DNA from: Chloroflexota bacterium
GTDB lineage: Bacteria; Chloroflexota; Anaerolineae; DTLA01
DNA: 39,731 bases
NCBI GenBank assembly: GCA_014874485.1
Contig: JADBJK010000033.1
Span: 1 to 39,731 of the forward strand
Direction of reading: 5' to 3'
Below the pieces are notes generated by a model. The model was not told the origin of the DNA and made no database searches. It saw nothing but the letters and a program-made list of their open reading frames with translations. Positions 16,426 to 23,546 of this stretch are shown piece after piece (position 1 is the first letter of the stretch; the number at the start of each line of letters is the position of its first letter). A program made the position numbers and the translations under genes.

Positions 16426-17634
16426 TTACCGGTCGTTCGGTTCGGGCTGGGCCTTCTTGCGGCGGCGGGCCAGGATGGGCACGATGCCGATCAACACCGT
16501 CCCGCCGGCCGCCGACAGCATCAGCGCCCAGTTGAACCCGCCGGAGTCGGCGCGGGACTGGGCGGCCACGGTCCCCTTGCCGGTGGGGCTGGCCTCGGCG
16601 GCGGGTTCCACGCGCAGGGTCTCCACCGGACTGGCGGCGTAGGTCTGCCCGCCGATGGACAGGAGCGCCTGGAAGGTGTACTCACCGGCCACCCAGCCGT
16701 CGGCGGGGATGAAGGCGTAGTGCAGGCCGATGCTCCCCTTCTCCAGCGGGGCCAGCGTGGCCATCTGAATCTGAGTCAGGGGCGCGCCGTCGCGATCCAC
16801 GGTGAGGATCGTGCTGGCCTCGGGGAAGGCCGTGTACAGGTTGTTGAGGGTGTACACGATGTCGGCGAAGGCCAGCGCGCCGGTGTCGTTGCGGTAGTTG
16901 GGCACGACGCCGAACCCCTCAAAGTACACGGTGGCGACGGTGAGGGTAACGGTCTTGGCCTCGCCGTTGGCCACGTCAAAGGTCTCCTCGCCCAGGCGCT
17001 GGCCGCCCATGTAGGCCACGGCGGCGAACCGGCCGGGCGAGACGGTCGCCTCCAACAGGCCGGTCTCGGAGTAGGCCACCTCGCGCCGGTCGTCGCCGAC
17101 GAGTTTGAACAAGCGCACGGTCGCGGGCACGGGATCTCCCGACGGGCTGACCGTCCGCGCCTGGACCATGGCCGACTCGCCCAGCACCACCAGGCGGGCG
17201 CTCTGGCCCGCCGCGCCCAGCAGTTGGATGCCCTCGCCGGCAGCCTTGAACGACTCGGCGGTGAGGTTGATGGTGTACTCGCCCGCCGGCGTCTCGCGGC
17301 TCACCGACACGCCCACCATCACCTTCCTCTGTTCGCCGGGCTTCAGCGCGAACTCCTCCTCCGAGAGGAGCACCTGGACGCCTGCGGGCGCTTCCCAGGC
17401 CATGCGCACGCCGAACTCCTCGCTCCCCTGGTTGAACACGATGACGTAGATGCTGGGGGCGTTGACCGAGGAGCCTTGCGGAATCTCAAAGGACTGGCGG
17501 TAGAACGAGCCGGACATGGCCAGCCCGCCCCCCTGGGCATGAGCGACCGGCGCGGCCCGCATCCCCACGATGAGGATGACCAGCAGCGCCGCCGCAACCC
17601 ATCTCCGATTCGCGTGCCATGACCTGTTACCCAT
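16426..17634 (-). CDS. Membrane-anchored extracellular Ig-like protein (DUF916-like architecture)
   Basis: A 402-residue protein. A signal peptide (about 10-34) is followed by an Ig-like domain (about 42-130: SFEIPQGSSVNAPSIYVIVFNQG, LKPGEQRKVMVGVSVSRETPAGEYTINL), a carbohydrate-binding-like beta domain, and a further beta domain to about 355. A C-terminal transmembrane helix (about 368-390) ends in RRRKK, with the bulk outside the cell. The beta-sandwich ectodomain with one C-terminal anchor recalls DUF916/DUF3324 proteins, which accompany WxL surface proteins in Firmicutes. The two paralogous genes upstream would be the partners. That parallel is an inference from architecture. The start was chosen at an ATG with GAGG upstream; the in-frame GTG upstream lies in the ribosome-site region. 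Confidence 0.8.
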   Translation of the reverse strand: MGNRSWHANRRWVAAALLVILIVGMRAAPVAHAQGGGLAMSGSFYRQSFEIPQGSSVNAPSIYVIVFNQGSEEFGVRMAWEAPAGVQVLLSEEEFALKPGEQRKVMVGVSVSRETPAGEYTINLTAESFKAAGEGIQLLGAAGQSARLVVLGESAMVQARTVSPSGDPVPATVRLFKLVGDDRREVAYSETGLLEATVSPGRFAAVAYMGGQRLGEETFDVANGEAKTVTLTVATVYFEGFGVVPNYRNDTGALAFADIVYTLNNLYTAFPEASTILTVDRDGAPLTQIQMATLAPLEKGSIGLHYAFIPADGWVAGEYTFQALLSIGGQTYAASPVETLRVEPAAEASPTGKGTVAAQSRADSGGFNWALMLSAAGGTVLIGIVPILARRRKKAQPEPNDR

Positions 17635-17693
17635 ACCATCCCTCACGAGGGCCTGGGGCACAGTCCCCCGCGGCCCGTGATCCCGATGGGCGC

Positions 17694-17726
17694 GGCTCCC
17701 ACACCCGCCAGGCAGGCGTGGGAGCC
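17694..17726 (-). terminator. Terminator-like hairpin after the 329-residue gene
   Basis: Nine-bp arms GGCTCCCAC (17694-17702) and GTGGGAGCC (17718-17726), continued by GCC/GGC across a small bulge. It lies in the 123-base gap before the DUF916-like gene. No U-tract was seen. Confidence 0.5.
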
Positions 17727-17757
17727 GATCCCTCGGTTTCGCCCCTCTCCCAGGGCC

Positions 17758-18747
17758 CTAATCGTTGATGATCTGGAAGTAGATGTACCCGCTGTACGTG
17801 TCCTCAAAGAACGGCGAGCCGAGTTTCAGCCACAGGCTGTTGCCGGTCTCGTCGTGGCCCGATTCGCCGGTCTGGGTGCCAGTGTTGAACGTGGTGTAGG
17901 CCGCGCTCTGCACCTGCACCGCGTCGGCGATGGTGTTGTCGTCATCGGCCATGAGCGAGAACTCGTTGGCCGCCGGGGTGCCCGCCGCGTTCAGGGTGGC
18001 CGTGTGCGACGCGCCGTTCCACGTCCCGCCGGCCTTGACCTGCTGGTTGTAGCCGCCGTTGGCCAGGTAGTTGATGGCGATGCCGCTCTGGATGGTGTAG
18101 TTGGTGCCGGGGGCCAGCGTGCCCCAGTCCACCAGCGCCGTGCTCACCGTAACCTCGCCGTACCAGTTCATGTCGTAGTCGCTGCCGTCGTAGCGCGTGC
18201 CGGTGGCGCTGTTGTCGTCGGTGGCCACGGCGTAGGCGTCCCAGTCGGTGGCCTCGGTCGCGACCTTGCCGGGCTTGAAGTGGAACCACCAGGTGCCGGT
18301 GCTGCCGGTCAGCGTGGGCTCCACGCAGTTGGCCGACACGATGGCCCAGGTGGTGGGCGAGCCGCTGCTGATGGTCCACGTGGACGGCGTCCCCTTCGTC
18401 CACGTCAGGATGGCAGCGGTCTGCGTGTTGCCCGTCCCGGGCACGTCGCCCGCGTCGTCATCGCCGTCGGCGTCAAAGAAGATGGTAACGCGGACGGTGG
18501 TCAGGTCGTTGAGTGTGTTGGCGTCGCTCACGGTAACCTTGACCGCATATTCGCTTTGCGGCGTCATCGCCGTTACGGCGGTGGCGTGATCGGTCTCGTA
18601 GATGCCCAGATCGCTGATGCTGGGGGCCGCGTTGGCCGTTGTAAATTGTCCGGTGGTCTGGTCTTCGTCGGCGAAGGCCGCCACGGGCAGCATGGCTACC
18701 AGTATAACCAGAGCTGCCAGGATTGTAAAGAACTTCCGCTTTTCCAT
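17758..18747 (-). CDS. Secreted beta-rich surface protein, paralogue of the 492-residue protein upstream
   Basis: A 329-residue exported protein. The signal peptide MEKRKFF...AAFA is followed by acidic DEDQTT. An Asp-rich segment (FFDADGDDD, about 95-105) then precedes a conserved block shared with the next gene upstream: TAAILTWT, GSPTTW, TGTWWFHFKPGKVATE.TDWDA, YDGSDYDMNWYGEV, VDWG, then INYLANGGYNQQVKA and NSLWLKLGSP near the end. The region after about 195 has a spacing similar to WxL or other surface beta domains, but the diagnostic motif is not evident. The start has GAGGAGG upstream; the longer frame is implausible. Probably cotranscribed with its neighbours and located on the cell surface. 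Confidence 0.8.
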   Translation of the reverse strand: MEKRKFFTILAALVILVAMLPVAAFADEDQTTGQFTTANAAPSISDLGIYETDHATAVTAMTPQSEYAVKVTVSDANTLNDLTTVRVTIFFDADGDDDAGDVPGTGNTQTAAILTWTKGTPSTWTISSGSPTTWAIVSANCVEPTLTGSTGTWWFHFKPGKVATEATDWDAYAVATDDNSATGTRYDGSDYDMNWYGEVTVSTALVDWGTLAPGTNYTIQSGIAINYLANGGYNQQVKAGGTWNGASHTATLNAAGTPAANEFSLMADDDNTIADAVQVQSAAYTTFNTGTQTGESGHDETGNSLWLKLGSPFFEDTYSGYIYFQIIND

Positions 18748-18894
18748 TTCGCTATCCTCCTCATGTTGACTTTTGCGCTGCGATGAAGAATGCGTTCGCA
18801 CAAATGGTTCCGAATGACGATGTCTCCTCTCGTTGTCTCTTTGCCTCCCGTTGTTACCTCCTTTCTTCCGTTCCTGCCTCACTGGCCGAGTTTT

Positions 18895-20373
18895 CTATGG
18901 CGTGATGCGATAGTAAATCGTCCCGGCGTAGGTGGTGTCGGGTATGCCCGACGACCCCAGGCGGAGCCACAGCGTATTGGTGGCCACCTCGGTGCCCCCC
19001 TCGGCAGTCCGCGTGCCCACGCCGATGGTGGCGTAGGCGCTGGAGCGCACGACGACGGCGCCGGGCAGGTTGTTGGCGCTGTTGGCCTTGAGCGAGAACT
19101 GGCCGGGGCCGGGCGTGCCGGTCTCGTTGAGCGCGATCCAGCGGGGCGCGCTGCCCCACGGATTGGACGCGCGCACCTGCTGCTGGAACGCCCCGTTGGC
19201 AATGTAGGTAACCGAGACGCCGGTTCTCGGATTGGCCGGGAAGTCGGAGCCGAGCAGGACGACTCCCCAGTTGACGCTTGGCGTGTTCACGTGCACCTCC
19301 CCGTACCAGTTCATGTCGTAGTCGCTGCCGTCGTACAGCGAGGCCTGGGCAGCACCGCCGTCCCGCGCCGCGGCCCAGGCGTCCCAGTCGGTGGATTCGG
19401 TGGCCACCTTGCCCGGGCGGAAGTGGAACCACCACGTGCCCGACGTGCCCGACAGGTCCGGTTGCGCGCAGTTGGCGGTTACCAGCACCCAAGTGGTGGG
19501 CGAGCCCGCGCTGATGCTCCACGACGGTGTCGGGCCGTTGGTCCACGTGAGGATGGCGGCCGTCTGGGCATCGCCCGACGCGGGCACGTCGGCGGGGTCG
19601 TCGTCCCCGTCGGCGTCCAGGAACACCACGGCCCGCACCCACTGCAGGCTGGCCAGCCCGTCCGCATCCGACACCGACACGCGCACGGCATACTCGGCCT
19701 GGGGGTCCATGGCCGTGGCAGGCGTAACGCGGTCCGGCTGGTAGATGCCCAGGACGTTCACCGACGGCGGGGCGTTGGTTGGGGTCGGCGTAGGGGTGGG
19801 CGTGGGCGTGTTCGTGGGCGTCGGGGTGGCTGTCGGCGTAGGGGTCGGTGTTGGGGTGGGCGTAGGGGTTACCGTCGCGCCGGGGCAGGCCGGACCATCG
19901 ATAGAGCCGATGCCAGTGTCGGGCGGAACGCGAGCCGCGATGGCGACGGTGGTTACGGTGTGCCAGTCGCCAAGGGTAACGGTGAATGTCTGCGGCGGGT
20001 CGCTGGGCCAGATGTCCACGTCCCACACGATGCCGTACACGCCGCCTGCATTCCGCACGTACCCTCGTGGGTTACTGGACACGACCGTGTGGCCGGAGCA
20101 GAGTCCAAGCACCCACCAATGGAGTTTCTTGGTGGCCCCGCAGTCATCCACTGTATACGTCCAGGTGGATGTGCCATCCTCGTTGTACGTTACGCCGTCA
20201 AAGTGGAAGCAGTAGCCGAGGAGCGTCTCGCTGTCGGCGGGGAAGTTCTGGGTTTGCCGCGGGGTGTCCGTGCGGGCGTCGCCGTGGACAGCAGGCGCGA
20301 AGAGGGCCGCCAGCAGCATCGCCGCGGCGATCAACAGCCCCCGAATGACCGTCTGCTTGCCCAAGCGTTCCAT
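18895..20373 (-). CDS. Secreted two-domain surface protein with Thr/Pro linker, paralogue of the 329-residue protein
   Basis: A 492-residue exported protein. It has a signal peptide (about 1-31), an N-terminal Cys-containing domain (about 45-160: YCFHFDGVTYNEDGTSTWTY, CGATKKLHWWVLGLC), a long TP-repeat linker (about 165-205), and a C-terminal unit (about 207-492) homologous to the whole mature 329-residue protein. Shared blocks include FLDADGDDD, AAILTWTNG, TGTWWFHFRPGKVATESTDWDAW, YDGSDYDMNWYGEV and NTLWLRLGSSG. The pair thus arose by duplication, with gain or loss of the N-terminal domain. GGAAGG lies 9 bases before the ATG. Upstream is the 11-bp CGTGAA array, so this gene is the likely entry point of a regulated operon. 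Confidence 0.85.
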   Translation of the reverse strand: MERLGKQTVIRGLLIAAAMLLAALFAPAVHGDARTDTPRQTQNFPADSETLLGYCFHFDGVTYNEDGTSTWTYTVDDCGATKKLHWWVLGLCSGHTVVSSNPRGYVRNAGGVYGIVWDVDIWPSDPPQTFTVTLGDWHTVTTVAIAARVPPDTGIGSIDGPACPGATVTPTPTPTPTPTPTATPTPTNTPTPTPTPTPTNAPPSVNVLGIYQPDRVTPATAMDPQAEYAVRVSVSDADGLASLQWVRAVVFLDADGDDDPADVPASGDAQTAAILTWTNGPTPSWSISAGSPTTWVLVTANCAQPDLSGTSGTWWFHFRPGKVATESTDWDAWAAARDGGAAQASLYDGSDYDMNWYGEVHVNTPSVNWGVVLLGSDFPANPRTGVSVTYIANGAFQQQVRASNPWGSAPRWIALNETGTPGPGQFSLKANSANNLPGAVVVRSSAYATIGVGTRTAEGGTEVATNTLWLRLGSSGIPDTTYAGTIYYRITP

Positions 20374-20402
20374 GGTCTCAAGCCTTCCATACGCCCCAGG
20401 TA

Positions 20403-20441
20403 CGTGAACAGTCCGTGCAGAAAGCGTGAACGTAGCGTGAA
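20403..20441 (-). promoter_or_regulatory. Four-unit 11-bp direct-repeat array (PhoB/OmpR-type site)
   Basis: Plus-strand units CGTGAA, CGTGCA, CGTGAA and CGTGAA start at 20403, 20414, 20425 and 20436, each exactly 11 bp apart. Read on the minus strand they are (G)TTCACG units facing the 492-residue gene. OmpR/PhoB-family regulators bind head-to-tail half-sites at about one helical turn; the PHO box of Streptomyces PhoP has GTTCACC units at 11 bp. The array ends 30 bp before the start codon. Confidence 0.7.
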
Positions 20442-20451
20442 TTTCAGCCCC

Positions 20452-20480
20452 ATTGTACGGCGGCGGGAAAACCCATCCAA
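20452..20480 (-). promoter_or_regulatory. Candidate promoter inside the CGTGAA region
   Basis: On the minus strand there is a -35 TTGGAT (20475-20480), a 17-base spacer and a -10 TACAAT (20452-20457). If used, the four-unit array would lie just downstream of the start (repressing position) and the two-unit sites upstream (activating position). Alternatively, TATGGA (20386-20391), 11 bp past the array, could be an activator-dependent -10. Confidence 0.45.
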
Positions 20481-20498
20481 TGGGAAAATGGTACTATC

Positions 20499-20515
20499 CG
20501 TGAAGATTGCGTGAA
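20499..20515 (-). promoter_or_regulatory. Two-unit 11-bp direct repeat, same family as 20403-20441
   Basis: CGTGAA at 20499-20504 and 20510-20515, 11 bp apart in the same orientation as the main array, 18 bp upstream of the candidate -35. Confidence 0.65.
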
Positions 20516-20550
20516 GACAAAAGGAGAGCGGCGGACGCTATTCGCCGCCG

Positions 20551-20567
20551 CGTGAACGGAACGTGAA
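20551..20567 (-). promoter_or_regulatory. Two-unit 11-bp direct repeat, third cluster
   Basis: CGTGAA at 20551-20556 and 20562-20567, 11 bp apart, same orientation. It lies just past the stop of the portal-like gene. Together the three clusters give eight half-sites in 165 bp. Confidence 0.65.
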
Positions 20568-20616
20568 CAGGGTTCGCGGGACAGGAGCGCGCCCCCTGCA
20601 AGAGCAGAACCAGGGC

Positions 20617-21780
20617 CTACTCGTCCTTCTCGCCCGCGAACTTGAGCAGCCAGCGCCGCGCCGTGGCGTCGTCCAGCCAGCCGCGGTCCACCGACGTGGC
20701 CAGGGCGGGCACCAGCGCGGCCAGCGCCGCCGCCTGCTCGCGGTTGTCCGAGGGCGTGAGGTCGGGGAACGTGATGCTGTACGGCGCGGCCCGCCCCAAC
20801 CGCCGCCGCAGCGCCTGGTCCAGCACGTCGCGCAGGAGCGCGGCCACCTCCTCCCGCATCGCCTCAAACGTGCGCAGCGACGGCCCGCCCATCTCTGCCG
20901 CCACGGCCCGCGTCCCGCTCTCCACTTCGCTGAGCCAGTGGATGGGGATGCCCGCGCCCGCCGCGATCATGAGTTTGATGGCGTGGCCGTCCCAGCGGGC
21001 GTCGTCGGCCTGAAGGTTGGGCGCGGCGGCCCGCCATTCCTCGTCGTCGGCGTGGAACAGCACCGAGCCAGGTTCGGGCGGCTGGGCGTACTGGTTGGCC
21101 TTGGCCCGCAACTTCTGCGGCGTCGCGCTGCGCACCGCCACCGTCCACAGCCACGACGAGCGCCCGCGGTTCAGCATCACCCTGTCGGCCAGCCACTGGC
21201 GGTAGCGCCGCAGCCACGGCAGGAGCACCCACAGCGTGGAGCGGCCCCGCAGCGCGTTGGACACCTTGTGGATGGCGAAGTGCTGCACCTCGTCGGGGAC
21301 GGCATACCACGCACCCGCCCCGCCTTCGGGTGCCATCTGGTGCACGCGCACCACCACCTGGGCGTTGGCGGGGTCGGTCTGGAGTTCGTCCACCGTGGAC
21401 GGGTCCATCTGCCAGATGGTGCCGTCGGGGAGCCAGCGGATGAACTGTTCGCCGTAGAGGTGGAGTTCGCGGACGATGGCGCGGCCCTTGCGGGTCATGT
21501 CGTTGGCGGCCCAGAAGTCGTCCAGCGCAGCCTGCACGGCGGGGTCGGCGGCGGCGACGGTCGGCCCGCGCCCCCACAGGTACGCCGTGAGAATCTCAAT
21601 GATGCGGAAGGCCAGGGGATTGCCCGTGTACGCCTCGTAGGCCGCGGCGTGGAGTTCCTGGTACGTGGCGGGCGTCAGGTCTTTGTCCGACGGCCACGGG
21701 CCGATGGCGCGGAACAGCGGGGCGTCGGCCTCGTCGGATTCGGCTTCGCGGACGCGGACGATGCGAAACGGCAAGCGCAT
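20617..21780 (-). CDS. Orphan phage portal-like protein
   Basis: A 387-residue protein with the layout of tailed-phage portal proteins. It has an N-terminal segment on bound residues (YTGNPLAFRIIEILTAYLWGRG), an all-beta/helical wing region (AIVRELHLYGEQFIRWLPDGTIWQMDPSTVDEL), the HFAIHKVSNALRGRSTLWVLLPWLRRYRQWL helix, and a stem-like segment ending GIPIHWLSEVESGTRAVAAEMGGPSLRTFEAMREEV. A portal forms the dodecameric DNA channel of a capsid. No terminase, protease or capsid gene is adjacent; neighbours are surface-protein and glycosyltransferase genes. The frame is intact with a good AGGAGGT site, so it is either a prophage remnant or a domesticated gene. The longer frame to 21870 is rejected in favour of this start. 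Confidence 0.65.
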   Translation of the reverse strand: MRLPFRIVRVREAESDEADAPLFRAIGPWPSDKDLTPATYQELHAAAYEAYTGNPLAFRIIEILTAYLWGRGPTVAAADPAVQAALDDFWAANDMTRKGRAIVRELHLYGEQFIRWLPDGTIWQMDPSTVDELQTDPANAQVVVRVHQMAPEGGAGAWYAVPDEVQHFAIHKVSNALRGRSTLWVLLPWLRRYRQWLADRVMLNRGRSSWLWTVAVRSATPQKLRAKANQYAQPPEPGSVLFHADDEEWRAAAPNLQADDARWDGHAIKLMIAAGAGIPIHWLSEVESGTRAVAAEMGGPSLRTFEAMREEVAALLRDVLDQALRRRLGRAAPYSITFPDLTPSDNREQAAALAALVPALATSVDRGWLDDATARRWLLKFAGEKDE

Positions 21781-21808
21781 GGCGCACCTCCTGCACGGTG
21801 TCGCGGGG

Positions 21809-21837
21809 GTTATACCGCGCGGGCGGGCGGTTGATAA
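21809..21837 (-). promoter_or_regulatory. Candidate promoter for the portal-like gene
   Basis: On the minus strand there is a -35 TTATCA (21832-21837), a 17-base spacer and a -10 TATAAC (21809-21814), about 29 bases before the start codon. It suggests the orphan gene is expressed independently. Confidence 0.5.
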
Positions 21838-21949
21838 GGGCGAGGCGCAGCCCGCGCGGGAGAACCTCACGGTCCGTTTGACACCCTGGCCGCCCGCGTG
21901 TTACACTTCCGCCACCATCCCGTGCCAACCTCATGAGGAGAGGACTCCC

Positions 21950-23461
21950 ATGACACGCGAAGCGCAGAACTCCATCCGCCAATTCCTACGGCGGCACCAC
22001 GAGGTCATCCTCCTGGGCGCCATCCTCCTCGCCGCCCTCGCCCTCCGCCTCTACCAACTGGAACAGGACAGTTTCTGGATTGACGAACTGACCCAGATTC
22101 GGCGCAGCCGCCTGCCCTTCTCCTCCATGATCAAGGACGTTCTGGCAGAGGTTAGCGCGGTGCCCATTGAGTACATCATCACCCACTTCGTGTACTACTA
22201 CGTCGGCCGATCCGAGGGCATCCTGCGCCTGCCCGCCGTCCTGTGGGGCGTCCTCTCCGTGGCGACCCTCTACTTCCTCGGCAAGCGCATGTTTGACAAG
22301 ACCACGGGATTCCTGGCCGCCGCCATCCTGACCATCCTGCCCTCTCACATCTACTACTCGCAAGAGGTGCGGGTCTACAGCCTCGCCGCTTTCATGGTCC
22401 TGCTGACCACCTTCACCTTCCATCGCGCCCTAGAGCGCAACACCCGCGGCGCGTGGGTGCTCTACGGCGCAACGCTGGCGGTCGGCATGTACGCCCACTA
22501 CTACGTGGCCATCGTGGGCATCCTCCACGGCGCGTACTTGGTGCTCATGGCCCTGGCCAAGCGCCTGCCCTGGAACCGCCTGCTGCCCTACGTCGTGGCG
22601 GCGGGCATCGCGGGGCTCCTGTTCCTGCCGTGGGTGCTGGCCGACCAGTTCAGGTCGGGCTACTCGTTTCAGTGGCCATCCTGGAGCACCCTGCTCTCTG
22701 CGCCATTCGTGCCCCGCGGCGGAGGCGCGCTCCGTGTGAACTTTCGCCCCCTCAGCCTGTTCGTGGGATTCGCCTGGGCCTGTGCGCTTGCGGGCATTGT
22801 GATCGCCATCCGGGGTGGAGACACCAAGCGAGAGAACCTGGGGCTTCTCGCCGTGGTAGCGCTGGCGGGGATGGCCTCGGTGTTGGTGCTAGACTACACC
22901 GCCCCCTATTTTTTCGCCAACCGACAATTCCTGCCCTATGCGCCAATCCTTGTGCTGCTGGTGGCTGCCGGTGCGCTGGGCACCGTTCGCGCGGTCGCGG
23001 GGCGGCTGGCGCGAGCCGAAACGCGGGATGTAATCGCCACGGTCGCCGCGGTCCTGGTGGTCGCCTTCGCCGCGGCGACTCTGGCCGGGTCGCGGTCGGA
23101 TGCGTATCGGCACAAGAAACAGGACTGGCGAGGCGTAGGGCGGTATCTGCTGCAACACGTGGAGAAAGACGATGCAGTGCTACTGCGCGCGACCTTTGAT
23201 ATAGAATTCTACGCGCCAGAACTTAAGTCGCAGATCATTCGACTGCGGAACCTGAACACACTGAAGCAAGCCGCCCGGACCCACAGGCGGGTCTGGATTG
23301 TGGACTGGTCAAGCGCGCTCGGCCGCTACGTGCCCGACGTAGCCAAGTGGGTGGCGACGGAGAAACCCCTCCGCGTGCCCGGGTTCACGGCGATGGAAGT
23401 GTACATATACTCCGAGCAGATGACCCGCGAGCAATTGGAGGCGAGCCTGAAGCAGTGGTAG
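21950..23461 (+). CDS. GT39-type (GT-C fold) membrane glycosyltransferase
   Basis: A 503-residue polytopic protein. The first transmembrane helix (about 18-36) is followed by an extracytoplasmic loop with DSFWIDE (40-46); the Asp-Glu pair is typical of the catalytic loop in ArnT/PMT-like GT39 enzymes that use polyprenyl-phosphate sugars. Further motifs include ILPSHIYYSQEVRVYSLAAFM and GMYAHYYVAIVGI. Many helices follow, and a soluble C-terminal part (about 385-503) has DWRGVGRYLLQHVEKDDAVLL. It would transfer a sugar to lipid, glycan or protein at the outer face of the membrane. The ATG has GAGGAGAGG upstream, and the gene is divergent from the portal-like gene. A TTGACA at 21888 has no well-spaced -10. 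The next gene follows after 85 bases. Confidence 0.85.
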   Translation: MTREAQNSIRQFLRRHHEVILLGAILLAALALRLYQLEQDSFWIDELTQIRRSRLPFSSMIKDVLAEVSAVPIEYIITHFVYYYVGRSEGILRLPAVLWGVLSVATLYFLGKRMFDKTTGFLAAAILTILPSHIYYSQEVRVYSLAAFMVLLTTFTFHRALERNTRGAWVLYGATLAVGMYAHYYVAIVGILHGAYLVLMALAKRLPWNRLLPYVVAAGIAGLLFLPWVLADQFRSGYSFQWPSWSTLLSAPFVPRGGGALRVNFRPLSLFVGFAWACALAGIVIAIRGGDTKRENLGLLAVVALAGMASVLVLDYTAPYFFANRQFLPYAPILVLLVAAGALGTVRAVAGRLARAETRDVIATVAAVLVVAFAAATLAGSRSDAYRHKKQDWRGVGRYLLQHVEKDDAVLLRATFDIEFYAPELKSQIIRLRNLNTLKQAARTHRRVWIVDWSSALGRYVPDVAKWVATEKPLRVPGFTAMEVYIYSEQMTREQLEASLKQW

Positions 23462-23546
23462 CACGCGGCGGGTCTCCCGAGCGCCCCACGGACTCGCAGA
23501 GCGCCTGGCTTCCCGATAGGCAAGCACAATCGCCGGAGCAAGTAGG

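Noticed and set aside
19770-19880. GGGGTGGGCGTAGG-type repetition as a possible G-quadruplex regulatory region
   Set aside because: It codes for the Thr/Pro linker of the 492-residue protein; the repetition is explained by TP codons.
21888-21907. TTGACA plus TTACAC as the promoter of the GT39 gene
   Set aside because: The elements are only about 8 bases apart, far from the 16-18 needed, and no -10 lies at the proper distance.
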